64,000 bases of DNA, taken from assembly GCF_003046795.1 (NCBI RefSeq), contig NZ_PZKN01000004.1, positions 62,001 to 126,000 of the forward strand, read 5' to 3'. This DNA comes from Desulfonatronum sp. SC1. GTDB taxonomy: Bacteria > Desulfobacterota > Desulfovibrionia > Desulfovibrionales > Desulfonatronaceae. Under the pieces are notes generated by a model, which saw only the letters and a list, made by a program, of their open reading frames with translations, was not told the origin of the DNA and searched no databases. The position numbers and the translations under genes are program-made. Positions 1-9,062 of the stretch are shown here, one piece after another. The number at the start of each line of letters is the position of its first letter. Within the stretch, counting starts at the first letter, position 1.

Positions 1-37
1 AAACATGCAATTCAAAATGTTACTAAAGGATACCCGC

Positions 38-236
38 ATGCCCCTACCCGACAAAGCAATACGGAACCTAACCGTCACCCGGAAGTCATACAAGAAGTAC
101 AACGGCAACGGCCTCTACCTCGAGTGAAGCCGACAGGCTCCAAGCTTTGGAAGTCTCGGTTCAACTTCGAGGGTAAGGCAAAACTCCTGACCCTGGGAGA
201 AGTCCCTGCTGTAGGGCTAAAACACATCCCCCCTGA
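38..236 (+). pseudogene. Decayed N-terminal fragment of a DUF4102-type phage/island integrase
   Basis: An ATG at 38 opens 29 codons that read like the start of an Arm-DNA-binding (DUF4102) tyrosine integrase, with the key end GLYLE just before a TGA at 125. Reading continues in the next frame from 124 (VKPTGSKLW, then FEGKAKLLTLGEVPAVGL), which is the expected continuation of the same domain, so one base has been lost at about 124. The similarity ends near 236, where an unrelated gene on the other strand begins. The catalytic domain is absent. It is an island-integration relic with no expected function. Confidence 0.7.
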
Positions 237-239
237 TCT

Positions 240-1121
240 TTACGGACAAGCCACGGGATAGCTGCGCAGGCCCAGGCCGTAGAACTCGGTCTTCCCAAAC
301 TGGTTTCCCCCAAGATGCTGCTGAGTGAAGGAAATGTCGTTGGCCCGGCAGGAGCCGTCCGCATTCTTCTTGAGTACCACATGGGTGTTGATTTCGCGGC
401 GGATGATATTGCCCAGAAGGTCGCGGATCAGCCGCCATTCCGGCTCGATGATCACGACATCCACGGGGTATTCGTTGGTCCAGCCCTGGTCCTTGACCGC
501 CTGGATCATTTCCTGGCTGAGCTGGGGATCGGTCATCTTCGCCTCGGGCAGAATTCCCAGCGTCGCCGTGACATCTCCGGCCTTGCTCAGGGTGAAACCA
601 CCCTGGGCGAACATGATTTCGCAATCCTCGGGACCGCCCCAGAACTCAAAGGCCACCCCGTGATCGCCGTCCGGCAGTTCATTGACCATTGCGGTCCATG
701 TATCTGTAACCCCGCGGTTCTGCCGGTCCCCATCATCGCCGGGAGCAAGTCTTGGTGTGACTTGCACAGTGGTCCAGCTGTCGCTTTCAAACCATTGCTC
801 GTTGAGCACGCCCCTGGATTCGCCGTTGATCAGGATCTTAATCCGGTATTGGCTCGCCGGGTTGGGACATCTGCCGCCGTCCTCGTCGGCTCCCAGCCGG
901 ACCAGAGACTTGGGCAGATAGACGCGGCCGTAGATCGGTTCATCCGCCGCAAAAACATCGGCCAGCGGGATGCGATCCTGCTCTTTGAACGTAATCCGCT
1001 CTTTGGCCCAGACAATCTTGCCGACATTATTCCCGTGCAGCTCGCTGGTGATGCCCTGGTCCTGGGCAAAAGCCAAGCCTGCAAGGAAAAAAAATAGAAC
1101 GAACGTCAACACGGTTTTCAT
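240..1121 (-). CDS. Secreted protein of unknown function
   Basis: This 293-residue protein opens with a clear Sec signal peptide: a lysine, a hydrophobic run (LTFVLFFFLAGLAFA) and probable cleavage after AFA. The mature part has no family I recognise. It is rich in Asp, Gly and Trp, with several Cys (for example GGRCPNP, GPEDCEI, GSCRAND, YPVACP) that could form disulfides in the periplasm. There is no membrane segment after the signal peptide. It stands alone, with a decayed integrase beyond its 3' end. The AGGAGG-like sequence just before the ATG supports the start. Confidence 0.6.
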   Translation of the reverse strand: MKTVLTFVLFFFLAGLAFAQDQGITSELHGNNVGKIVWAKERITFKEQDRIPLADVFAADEPIYGRVYLPKSLVRLGADEDGGRCPNPASQYRIKILINGESRGVLNEQWFESDSWTTVQVTPRLAPGDDGDRQNRGVTDTWTAMVNELPDGDHGVAFEFWGGPEDCEIMFAQGGFTLSKAGDVTATLGILPEAKMTDPQLSQEMIQAVKDQGWTNEYPVDVVIIEPEWRLIRDLLGNIIRREINTHVVLKKNADGSCRANDISFTQQHLGGNQFGKTEFYGLGLRSYPVACP

Positions 1122-1189
1122 GCCTGCCTCCTGTTAGCTGTAATGGAATGGATCTGGTGACTTGGAGTCCGCATCTCTACAGCGGAATC

Positions 1190-1427
1190 ATTTTATTATC
1201 CAGTGAATTTAACATACTCCCGCAAAATCCGTCAAAGTCGTTGGCAGGAGCGTCATTGAGGAATGGACCATATCTACCCAGAGCGGATACCAGTTGGACC
1301 AGGAGTGGGACTGGCCGGTCTTTGCTCCGAGCCAATGGGTGACGACAAATGTTGGGAATTACGGATACGGTTGTGTGGACATGGAGTTTGAAGCAAAACT
1401 CCAGGGCGAAGTCACGGCAACCACAAC
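1190..1427 (+). pseudogene. Open-frame gene fragment ending at a MITE
   Basis: A plus-strand frame without a convincing start reads as plausible protein (for example KSVKVVGRSVIEEW and YGYGCVDMEFEAKLQGEV) and runs straight into the repeat that starts at 1428. The residues after that belong to the repeat. This looks like the remains of a gene cut off by the insertion. No family is recognised and it could be chance coding. Confidence 0.25.
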
Positions 1428-1547
1428 CAGTCCGTTCAAAAACCCCAAGTGCAAGGAACAAAAAAAAATCAAGGTCGAAGCGTATTTATTCATACGTGAG
1501 AGTTTGAATTTTTTGCGGTGACGCAGCAATTTGGAGTTATTCAACTG
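1428..1547 (+). mobile_element. MITE-like repeat, copy A (left end degenerate)
   Basis: This is one of four copies of a short repeat in the window (others at 30609-30759, 37731-37959 and 59658-59808). It shares the core AGTCCGTTCAAAAACCCC, the central hairpin CGTATTTATTCATACG and the right end that in intact copies reads TTTTTCAACGGACTG. Here the right end has lost three bases and the roughly 25-bp left terminal repeat is not recognisable, so this is an old copy. The stretch from 1122 to 1721 otherwise holds only the gene fragment before it and no supportable gene. Confidence 0.75.
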
Positions 1548-1721
1548 TTAACCCCTTTGTCTTTGCAGGATTGTCATATGTCTCCAAAACTCCGAGAAAT
1601 TGCGAATTGCTGGAATGAACGGAAAATTACAGCTGGCATTGTCGAATTCGTCTTCATTTTTTAGAAAACGCAGCAATGCCAGCCATGCATGCACTATCAG
1701 GTCGTCGATGAAAAAACCGAT

Positions 1722-2150
1722 CTACTTCAACCTGACACTTCCAACGCAGAGATCTCCTTCTTCCGCTCCATCTTCCCACATCTTCAGCATTTCAACTCTG
1801 TAATCCGTCATTTTTCTCAAAACATTACACCTGCACAACGGATACATGGAACCGTACTCAGCATATGTGTCTTCTTCTGGAAACAAGGCCGATAAATGCG
1901 CATCGCGAAAAACCATCCAGGCGGACTGGGCAGCCTTGAATTTTTCTATAAAGACTTCGTCATCTTGGTATTCAGAAAGAATACGGAGATACGTATCTTC
2001 CATGATACCCTCGGCATCTTTGTAAGTCTCACAGGCATCGACATTCATTTCCATCTGCGTCTGGGCCAAGACGATCATACCATGATTTTCTGGAAAAAAA
2101 AGCAGGAATGAAAGCAATACGGGGAAAATTATATAACGGTAAACAGGCAT
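1722..2150 (-). CDS. LprI-like (DUF1311) secreted protein
   Basis: From the ATG at 2150 (preceded by AAGGA) the product is 142 residues. It has a signal peptide or lipid-facing N-terminus (MPVYRYIIFPVLLSFLLFF) followed by a small helical domain. The body, from DTYLRILSEYQDDEVFIEKF through AQSAWMVFRDAHL to CRCNVLRKMTDYRVEML, matches the pattern of the LprI N-terminal/DUF1311 family of periplasmic proteins, including the W-x5-RD motif and paired Cys. Some members inhibit lysozyme, but the family role is generally unknown. An upstream ATG at 2204 is possible but would place 18 residues before the signal peptide. Confidence 0.6.
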   Translation of the reverse strand: MPVYRYIIFPVLLSFLLFFPENHGMIVLAQTQMEMNVDACETYKDAEGIMEDTYLRILSEYQDDEVFIEKFKAAQSAWMVFRDAHLSALFPEEDTYAEYGSMYPLCRCNVLRKMTDYRVEMLKMWEDGAEEGDLCVGSVRLK

Positions 2151-2268
2151 CCTCTTCAGTCCTTCGGAATTATTTATCATGCTGCATGAGTGTTTTTCAT
2201 CCACTTGCCTCAGTAAATGAACGTCCGATCTTTTGCTTTCATGGCGACTTTCACAAGGATCGGCTCGA

Positions 2269-3426
2269 TCAGCTCACCTTTTCCCACGGCAGGTCCAGGT
2301 CGTCACGTCCAAAATGTCCATAGGCCGCCGTTGGATAATAGAGGGGACGCAACAATTTGAGCTTGTCGATGATTCCGGCAGGCGTCAAATCGAATTCTTC
2401 CTGGAGCAGTCGCTCAATTTCTTGATCCGGCAGCTCCCCCGCACCGGAGGTTTTGACCAGGCAGCTAACTGGTTTGGCCACACCAATGGCATAGGAAATC
2501 TGGGTCAGGCATTTTTTGGCCCAGCCCCTGGATACGACGGTCTTGGACAGAAAGCGGGCCATATACGCAGCGGAACGATCCACCTTGCTGGGATCTTTCC
2601 CGGAGAATGCACCGCCGCCATGCGGTGCCGCACCTCCGTAAGTGTCCACAATGATCTTGCGACCAGTTAATCCGGTATCACCCTTGGGGCCACCGGTCAC
2701 GAACCGCCCGGTAGGATTGATCAGGCACTTAAAATCCGGTGAACGGTGGCTCTCGGGGATGACGGGCTTGATGATCCGTTCCAGGACGGATGCCCGAAGC
2801 TCATCCATGCTGACGTTGTCATCATGCTGGGTCGACAGGACCACGGTCTCAACATGAACGGGCTTGCCGTCGACGTAGCGAAAGGAAACCTGTGACTTTG
2901 CGTCTGGTCCCAGCCAGGCAATGGTGCCGCTTTTTCGGAGTTCGGCCTGCCGTTGGACCAATCGATGCGCAAAGATTATAGGAGCAGGCATCAGTTCAGG
3001 CGTCTCGTCGCAGGCATAGCCGAACATCATGCCCTGGTCTCCGGCTCCGAGCACTCCGTCCTCCCGGTCGACCCCCTGGTTGATGTCTCGGGACTGACCG
3101 TTAAAGCGGACCTGAATTTCGCAGGCTTCAGGATCAATGCCGGTATTTGAGTCGCGATACCCCGTATCCCGGACAACCTGGCGAACCAGTGATTCAGTCA
3201 TGGCTTGGACTTGCTGAAATACTTCGGAAGTGGCTTTGAATTCACCAGCAACGACAACGCACTGGTCGGCCAGTAGCGTCTCGCAAGCAACCCTGGCATG
3301 AGGGTCACGGGACAGGAATTCGTCCAGGATACGATCGGAAATCCGATCGGCGAGCTTGTCGGGGTGTCCTTCGGATACGGATTCGGACGTGAACAGGTGG
3401 GAACGTGTGGAAGAAACGGATGGCAT
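2269..3426 (-). CDS. metK: S-adenosylmethionine synthetase
   Basis: MetK makes S-adenosylmethionine from methionine and ATP. The 385-residue product has the family signatures in order: [12 protein letters not shown] near the N-terminus (ATP and Mg binding), [12 protein letters not shown] in the middle, and [19 protein letters not shown] toward the C-terminus. Length is normal. The start at 3426 is chosen because GGAGG lies nine bases upstream; the open frame extends 36 codons further but with no family similarity. Upstream lies a leader (3571-3706) with a promoter, a pseudoknot and an intrinsic terminator, which suggests feedback control by its own product. Confidence 0.95.
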   Translation of the reverse strand: MPSVSSTRSHLFTSESVSEGHPDKLADRISDRILDEFLSRDPHARVACETLLADQCVVVAGEFKATSEVFQQVQAMTESLVRQVVRDTGYRDSNTGIDPEACEIQVRFNGQSRDINQGVDREDGVLGAGDQGMMFGYACDETPELMPAPIIFAHRLVQRQAELRKSGTIAWLGPDAKSQVSFRYVDGKPVHVETVVLSTQHDDNVSMDELRASVLERIIKPVIPESHRSPDFKCLINPTGRFVTGGPKGDTGLTGRKIIVDTYGGAAPHGGGAFSGKDPSKVDRSAAYMARFLSKTVVSRGWAKKCLTQISYAIGVAKPVSCLVKTSGAGELPDQEIERLLQEEFDLTPAGIIDKLKLLRPLYYPTAAYGHFGRDDLDLPWEKVS

Positions 3427-3570
3427 GAGGGCGCACCTCCTTCGCTCCTTGGTGAATTGGCTGCGCGTTTGGCGGCCACTGGGAGCGAAATCGGCGGGCC
3501 AACGCTTTAGCAGTATTTCTGAGTCGCCCTGCAAGTTGTAGATTAAATCGGCGACGATCGAACCACGGAC

Positions 3571-3605
3571 AAAAAAAAGCCCGCTCAGCTTAAAGCCAAG
3601 GCGGG
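3571..3605 (-). terminator. Intrinsic terminator in the metK leader
   Basis: On the minus strand CCCGC-C-TTGGC, a five-base loop and GCTGA-GCGGG form a GC-rich hairpin with one bulged base, followed by a run of eight T. It lies between the metK promoter and the gene, 145 bases before the start codon, so it would stop transcription early unless disrupted. Its 3' arm (AAGCTGAG, plus positions 3584-3591) is a perfect complement of CTCAGCTT at 3649-3656 upstream, giving a possible antiterminator. Confidence 0.75.
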
Positions 3606-3672
3606 ATAGGGGTATCTCGCTTTAGCTGGTACTTGTTAAGCGCCCCGCAAGCTGAGATCAACTCGGCGCTGG
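3606..3672 (-). promoter_or_regulatory. Candidate SAM-responsive pseudoknot riboswitch (SAM-II/SAM-V-like)
   Basis: The minus-strand RNA starts almost directly with a six-base-pair stem AGCGCC/GGCGCT (plus positions 3665-3670 with 3639-3644). Loop bases CUUG (3648-3651) can pair with CAAG after the stem (3632-3635), making an H-type pseudoknot. The 3' tail contains AGCUAAA (3621-3627), as in the conserved tail of SAM-II RNAs. The strand that forms the pseudoknot overlaps CTCAGCTT, which would otherwise pair with the terminator arm, so ligand binding would favour termination. The metK context supports a SAM sensor. The exact class is an inference from memory of the consensus. Confidence 0.55.
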
Positions 3673-3677
3673 AGGGT

Positions 3678-3706
3678 CTGATATTGCTTTTGCCCAAACG
3701 TGTCAA
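3678..3706 (-). promoter_or_regulatory. Sigma-70-type promoter of metK
   Basis: On the minus strand TTGACA (plus 3701-3706) and TATCAG (3678-3683) are separated by 17 bases, an ideal -35 and an acceptable -10. Transcription would begin around 3671, immediately before the candidate riboswitch stem. Confidence 0.65.
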
Positions 3707-3814
3707 CTCCCAAACTCTTGCCGGACGATACCAGATACCAATCCCTGCCAAGCTCCATTTCACTTCGATGGACGGCCAACTCGCGGACAAAATTCTCATG
3801 GAGGAAATGTCAAC

Positions 3815-5917
3815 ATGCATGATCAGAAAATAACCACTCGGGGATGGATACGCCATGGTTTCGCTGCCATCATCATATTTTTCGGCTTTTTCCACATATT
3901 CCCGGCAACGGCGATTTCAAAACAGAACAGCATGGCCGCGAACCTGCTCACCCCGGAAGCTCTGTGGGAGATTGGACGGGTTTCCGATCCCCGGATTTCT
4001 CCGGACGGATCCCAGGTGCTGTTCTCGGTCAAGCATTACAACCTGGAGGACAATGTCGGCCGGAGTCACCTCTATGTAACCGACATGGACGGGAGCAATA
4101 GGCGGCGCATTTCGCCTGAGGACGGCAACGACGGCCATGGGGAGTGGAGACCCGACGGGAATCGGATTGGCTTTCTGCATCAGGGGCAAATCTGGGAAAT
4201 GAACCCTGACGGCTCAGGTCGTAGGCGGCTCACCGACATCCCAGCCGAAGTCACGGGGTTCAGGTACTCGCCGACACGGGAAAACATCCTCTTTTCCAGC
4301 CCTGTCCCCTCCAAAGCCGGGCATGACGATCTGTTCGCCGGTCTGGACAAGGCCCACGCGAGGATCGTGAACGAATTGATGTACCGCCACTGGGATACCT
4401 GGATTGAATCCTTCAGCCATCTCCATCTGGCCGCGTATTCCGATGCGGGACTGGGGGAGCACGTGGACATCATGCGGGGTTTGGGGCTGGAGTCCCCGTT
4501 CAGGCCCTTCGGCGGAATGGAGCAGGCCTCCTGGAGCCCTGACGGCAGGTCCGTCGCCTATTCCGCTCGAAGCACTGATGGCAAGGCCTACGCCTTGTCC
4601 ACGAATTCGCGGATCATGCTCTACAGCCTGGATACCGGCCAAACCAGGACGTTGAGCACCGGAGTCGGATACGACGTCAACCCGGAATTCTCTCCAGACG
4701 GAAAACGTATTGCCTGGTTGAGTATGGAGCGGAACGGCTACGAAGCGGACAAGAACAGGCTGCTGGTGCTGGATCTGTTTTCAGAGACCATCGCTGACCT
4801 GACAACGGGCTTTGACCAGGACGTCGAAGATTTTAGCTGGTCCACGGACAGTGCCGCCATCTTTTTTACAAGTCTGCGCCACGCTTCAACCCAGATCTAC
4901 CGCCTTGATCTCTCCAGCCGGGAGATCGTCCCGTTGACCGAAGGCAAACAGACCTTCTCCCAACTGGTCAGCGCGGATAACGCCATTGTCGCGGTCAAAT
5001 CAACCCTGTCCCGACCAGGAGAGGTTTTCCGCCTGGATACGACCAATCAGGAGTTGGCCGACATCTCCCGCGTCAACGACGACTTTCCGTCGTCCTTTGT
5101 CCTTGGCGAGGTTCGGGAGCGTTGGGTGAAAACCGCTGACAACCGGAAGATGCTCGTCCTGGTCGTCTTGCCGCCGGATTTCGACCCTCAAAAAACCTAT
5201 CCCGCCAAGCTCTACTGCATAGGCGGGCCGGAAGTTTCCGTGGACCACTCCTGGTCTTACCGGTGGAATCTTCAGACTCTGGCCGCGAGAGGCTACGTGG
5301 TCGTCGGACCCAATCGCAGAGGTACTCCGGGATTCGGGCAGCAGTGGAAGGAAGCCGTTCTGGGAGATTGGGGCGGCCTGCCCATGCAGGATCTCCTGGC
5401 GGCCATCGACGATGTGGCCACGGAGCCATGGGTGGACAGCAACCGCCTGGTCGCGGTGGGGCCGAGTTTTGGCGGTTATTCCGTCTATTGGCTTGCGGGT
5501 AACCACGACAATCGTTTCAAGGCGCTGGTGGCCCATGACGGCATTTTCAACCTGGAATCAATGTACCTGGAAACGGAAGAAATCTTTTTCGTCAACTCCG
5601 AATTTGGCGGGCCGTTCTGGGACAGGGACAATCCAATTGCGCAACGCAGCTATGCCGCGTCTCCGCACCGATTCGTCCAGAACTGGACAGCGCCCCTCCT
5701 GGTCATCCACGGGGGCCGCGACTACCGGGTTCCCGAATCCCAGGGATTCAGCGCCTTCAATGCGGCCAGGCTGCGCGACATTCCAGCCAGACTCCTCTAT
5801 CTCCCTGACGAGAACCACTGGGTCCTGTCGCCCCAGAACAGCGTCCTGTGGTATCGGACCGTTCTGGACTGGGCGGATCAATGGACGGGAGGTGGGGCTA
5901 TAACCGCAAATCCCTGA
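3815..5917 (+). CDS. Secreted S9 family (prolyl oligopeptidase-like) peptidase
   Basis: This 700-residue serine peptidase has a signal peptide (hydrophobic run AAIIIFFGFFHIF near residues 18-30), then a beta-propeller with TolB/WD-like repeats (recurrent SPDGSQV, SPDGRSVAYS, SPDGKRIAWLS) to about residue 430, and a C-terminal alpha/beta hydrolase domain. The catalytic triad is visible: Ser in GPSFGGYS, Asp in GGRDYRVP and His in DENHWV. Such enzymes cleave dipeptides or acyl-amino acids from short peptides, here probably in the periplasm. GGAGG ten bases before the ATG supports the start. It appears monocistronic. Confidence 0.9.
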   Translation: MHDQKITTRGWIRHGFAAIIIFFGFFHIFPATAISKQNSMAANLLTPEALWEIGRVSDPRISPDGSQVLFSVKHYNLEDNVGRSHLYVTDMDGSNRRRISPEDGNDGHGEWRPDGNRIGFLHQGQIWEMNPDGSGRRRLTDIPAEVTGFRYSPTRENILFSSPVPSKAGHDDLFAGLDKAHARIVNELMYRHWDTWIESFSHLHLAAYSDAGLGEHVDIMRGLGLESPFRPFGGMEQASWSPDGRSVAYSARSTDGKAYALSTNSRIMLYSLDTGQTRTLSTGVGYDVNPEFSPDGKRIAWLSMERNGYEADKNRLLVLDLFSETIADLTTGFDQDVEDFSWSTDSAAIFFTSLRHASTQIYRLDLSSREIVPLTEGKQTFSQLVSADNAIVAVKSTLSRPGEVFRLDTTNQELADISRVNDDFPSSFVLGEVRERWVKTADNRKMLVLVVLPPDFDPQKTYPAKLYCIGGPEVSVDHSWSYRWNLQTLAARGYVVVGPNRRGTPGFGQQWKEAVLGDWGGLPMQDLLAAIDDVATEPWVDSNRLVAVGPSFGGYSVYWLAGNHDNRFKALVAHDGIFNLESMYLETEEIFFVNSEFGGPFWDRDNPIAQRSYAASPHRFVQNWTAPLLVIHGGRDYRVPESQGFSAFNAARLRDIPARLLYLPDENHWVLSPQNSVLWYRTVLDWADQWTGGGAITANP

Positions 5918-5954
5918 TTCGGCGACAAGGCCCATTGAATTCAACTGGATTTCC

Positions 5955-6071
5955 ATGACCGACGATCTGACCGACGACCTGAAGGACGCGCTTACCAAGC
6001 AGCGAAAGCATGTCCATGACAACCTTGTCTTCCCCAGCCGTTTCCGATGCGTGCAGCTCCAGAAAGGATAA
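5955..6071 (+). other. Possible remnant of a tyrosine recombinase (38 codons)
   Basis: The 370-base gap between the peptidase and the sensor kinase holds a short frame with LKDALTKQRKHVHDNLVFPS, which resembles the segment before the catalytic block of phage integrases (L-x2-QRxHVH-x2-LVF). Nothing after it continues the match. With the integrase fragment at the window start it may mark old island debris. No other gene is supportable between 5918 and 6378. Confidence 0.25.
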
Positions 6072-6378
6072 GGTCTGGCGCGTGGGTGGTGTCTTGGGTC
6101 ATGACGACGTGAACGACTATAAAAAAGCAGAAAGGCTGTTCCAAGCATTCCAAGCATGGCAATTGGCCGGTGAAACCCTTGGATCTTGAGGGCTTCCCCG
6201 GCTAAGGACTCAGATCTAAACTTGGGCTTGACCTTGTTGCCAAAGATGGAAAGAAGGAGAAAGTTTGCGGTAAATTAACAAACTGCGCATGCTTTTAAGC
6301 GAAAACATGGCTAAGCCAGCCGCACTTGGCCACTCTGCTTGCAGCCAATCCGTCGCCCCACCGCCCCAGGAGTCCTTG

Positions 6379-8748
6379 ATGTCCCAGAAGCAAGCCCCTG
6401 AAACACCCTCAACCCAAGCAGTATTTGAGGCCCCCCACGACATCCTGATGGACGCGCCCATCGGCATTTTCACGTCCACGCCGGAGGGGCGGTTTCTTTC
6501 TGTCAACCCTGCAATGGCGGGCATGTATGGGTACAAGTCTGCCCAAGAAATGATCGAATCCGTCACGGACATCACTACGATGATATACGCCGACCCGGCG
6601 GATCGACGCCGGTTGTTCGAATGCTTCGATGCCAGTGAGACGGTAAAGGATTTTGAAGCCCTCCATCAGCGCAAAGACGGTTCAACGTTCTGGACCTCGG
6701 AATCGGTCCACTTGGTTCGAGATGAAAAAGGGGACATCACGCGCCTTCATGGATTTGTCACGGACTTTTCCCCGCGGAAAACCGCCGAGCAGGCCAAGAA
6801 GGAGAGCGAAGATCGTTTTCGGTTGATGTTCACGAACGCCCCTATGCCCTATCAATCCCTGGACGAGCAGGGCAATTTCTTGGACATCAACCAGACCTTT
6901 TTGGATGTACTTGGTTACAACCGTGAAGAACTTGTCGGCAAGAACTTTGGCGACATCCTGCATCCGGACTGGAGGGATCACTTCAAGGAGAATTTCCCCA
7001 AATTCAAAGCTGTGGGCGAAATCCTGGGCGTTGAATTCGAGATGGTCAAAAAGGATGGATCGACAATTCTTGTCTACTTCAGCGGCAAAATCCAACGTGA
7101 CGACCAAGGCCGTTTTTTGAGGACGCATTGCATTTTCCAGGATGTTACAGGGAAGAAGCGAGTCGAGGAGGCCCTGCAGGAAAGCGAGGAGCGCTTCAAG
7201 GCTCTGCACAATGCATCATTTGGCGGCATTACCATCCACGACAAAGGCATCATCCTGGAGTGCAACCAGGGGCTCTCGGAGATCACCGAGTTTAGCTATG
7301 ATGAGCTTATCGGGATGGATGGACTTCTATTGATCGCACAGCAGTCCCGTGAACTGGTGATGAACAATATTATCGCCGGCTATGAGAAGCCCTATGAAGC
7401 ATTTGGGGTACGCAAGAATGGCGAAGAATATCCCGTGCGCCTGGAAGCGAGAAATATTCCCTACAAGGGGAAGCTGGTTCGCGTGGTTGAATTCAGGGAC
7501 ATCACCGAGCGAAAACAAGCCGAACACGCTCTGCTCTTGGCCAAGGAACAGGCCGAGACCGCCAACCAGGCTAAGAGTGAATTCCTGGCCAACATGAGCC
7601 ATGAGATACGCACACCCATCAACGGGATCGTGGGCATGATGCAGCTCTTGGAAGCTACGACCCTGAATGCCGATCAAAGAAAATACGTCCAGCTATGCAC
7701 ATCCTCGGCGGATCGGTTAACCAGGCTGCTGTCGGACATCCTGGATCTTTCCAGGGTGGAGGCGGGCAAGATGACGATCCATGAGGCCGAGTTCATGGTC
7801 CAGGAGCTTGCCGATTCCGTTTCCGGTCTTTTCACCTTCAATGCCAGAACCAAGGGAGTGGAACTCGATTGCAGCATCGACCCCGCCTTACCACCCAAGC
7901 TTGTCGGAGACGAGGCGCGAGTCAGGCAGATTCTCTTCAACCTGGTCGGCAACGCCCTGAAATTCACCGACAAGGGACATATCCGCGTTGAAATGACCTT
8001 GTTGACATCCGACAGGGATGAAAGCGCCAATGTGCTGTTCACCATTGCGGATACGGGCATCGGCATACCTCAAGACAAAGCAAAATACCTCTTTGATCCA
8101 TTCTTTCAGGTGGAGGAATCCTACACCCGCAGTTTCCAGGGTGCTGGCCTCGGACTGGTTATTGTCAAAAGGCTCGTTGATTTGATGGGCGGGAAAATTT
8201 CCCTGGCCAGCACTGTCGGCGAAGGAACCACAGTGCAAGTGCTTCTACCCTTCAAGCTGCCCGAGGGAGTGGGCATTGCCGCTGAACAAGGATCAAAGCA
8301 GGTGACCAAAGCCAAACAGAATTTGCGCATCCTCTTGGCGGAAGATGAGCCGTCAAGCTCTTTTCCCGCGATAAAACTGCTGGAAAGGGCCGGACATACC
8401 GTGACCCTGGCCGAGGACGGGCAGCAGGCCTTGGACCTGCTCGCAGCGCAAGACTTCGACGTGATCCTGATGGACGTGCAGATGCCGGTCATGAATGGAG
8501 TGGAGGCGACAAGAAGAATCAGAAGTCAGGAGTCAGGAGTCAAAAGTCAGAGCTCCGACCCTCAGGTTTCAGGTTTCAGCCCTCAGCCCTCCCGACGAAT
8601 CCCCATCATCGCCCTGACCGCCTACGCCATGCTCGGGGACCGGGAGAAGTTCCTTGAGGCCGGGATGGACGACTATCTGGGCAAGCCGGCAAAAATGGAG
8701 GATTTGGCGAAGGTGTTGGAGCGGGCGGTCTCCAACGAAAAGGCATAA
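6379..8748 (+). CDS. Hybrid sensor histidine kinase with three PAS domains and a receiver domain
   Basis: From the ATG at 6379 (AGGAG six bases upstream) the product is 789 residues with no clear membrane segment. In order: three PAS domains (roughly residues 20-140, 145-265 and 270-390), a HisKA domain with phosphoacceptor His in [12 protein letters not shown] (about residue 415), an HATPase_c domain with DTGIGIP and GAGLGL, and a C-terminal receiver domain with phosphoacceptor Asp in [12 protein letters not shown]. It would sense a cytoplasmic cue, autophosphorylate and pass phosphate internally. No partner regulator is adjacent. A repeat-derived insertion interrupts the receiver domain. 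An upstream start at 6289 is possible. Confidence 0.9.
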   Translation: MSQKQAPETPSTQAVFEAPHDILMDAPIGIFTSTPEGRFLSVNPAMAGMYGYKSAQEMIESVTDITTMIYADPADRRRLFECFDASETVKDFEALHQRKDGSTFWTSESVHLVRDEKGDITRLHGFVTDFSPRKTAEQAKKESEDRFRLMFTNAPMPYQSLDEQGNFLDINQTFLDVLGYNREELVGKNFGDILHPDWRDHFKENFPKFKAVGEILGVEFEMVKKDGSTILVYFSGKIQRDDQGRFLRTHCIFQDVTGKKRVEEALQESEERFKALHNASFGGITIHDKGIILECNQGLSEITEFSYDELIGMDGLLLIAQQSRELVMNNIIAGYEKPYEAFGVRKNGEEYPVRLEARNIPYKGKLVRVVEFRDITERKQAEHALLLAKEQAETANQAKSEFLANMSHEIRTPINGIVGMMQLLEATTLNADQRKYVQLCTSSADRLTRLLSDILDLSRVEAGKMTIHEAEFMVQELADSVSGLFTFNARTKGVELDCSIDPALPPKLVGDEARVRQILFNLVGNALKFTDKGHIRVEMTLLTSDRDESANVLFTIADTGIGIPQDKAKYLFDPFFQVEESYTRSFQGAGLGLVIVKRLVDLMGGKISLASTVGEGTTVQVLLPFKLPEGVGIAAEQGSKQVTKAKQNLRILLAEDEPSSSFPAIKLLERAGHTVTLAEDGQQALDLLAAQDFDVILMDVQMPVMNGVEATRRIRSQESGVKSQSSDPQVSGFSPQPSRRIPIIALTAYAMLGDREKFLEAGMDDYLGKPAKMEDLAKVLERAVSNEKA
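8521..8592 (+). repeat. Heptad repeat inserted in a receiver-domain coding sequence
   Basis: Tandem seven-base units related to AGTCAGG (about four in a row, 8524-8551) are followed by CTCAGGTTTC/AGGTTTCAG repeats. They add about 24 low-complexity residues ([11 protein letters not shown]...) between the ATRRIR and [11 protein letters not shown] parts of the receiver domain, without breaking the frame. Confidence 0.8.
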
Positions 8749-9062
8749 CCACACCGAGATATTCGCCAGTAACTGCAACCCCATAACCAAACAGATGCCC
8801 AACCCAATCCACCCCCGAAAATAACCTGGGCAACCCTCGGCATCACCCGCACAGGCAATATGCTGCTGTTAGGCCCTGGCCGCTGCAATCCTGAAAGACA
8901 CAAGGATCAAGCTCTCCCCTGAGATGGTTGAAGAGTTTGGTTCTTCGACGTTGACTGTGGAATTGCCCCCAGAGCCATGTAGTGTCCGGAGGCTCTCTTC
9001 GCCCCCTTGACGGTGGCTCGAGCGCCAAGCCCATCAAGGCTAGACCCCTTCGGGGATGGGCT
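8749..9062. other. Intergenic region without a recognisable gene
   Basis: These 314 bases lie between convergent genes. I see no supportable frame. Near the end (about 9031-9063) GCCCATC and GATGGGC flank CCCCTTCGGGG, a hairpin that may terminate the minus-strand aminotransferase transcript, although no T-run follows. Confidence 0.4.

Noticed and set aside
315-1097. Long plus-strand frame opposite the secreted protein gene
   Set aside because: It is antisense to a gene with a clear signal peptide and ribosome site and shows no domain.
5558-6157. A 199-codon minus-strand frame spanning the end of the peptidase gene and the gap after it
   Set aside because: Mostly antisense to the peptidase catalytic domain, no ribosome site, no recognisable motif.
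8749-9062. A tRNA or small RNA gene in the 314-base gap
   Set aside because: No cloverleaf or conserved T-loop sequence could be found by eye.
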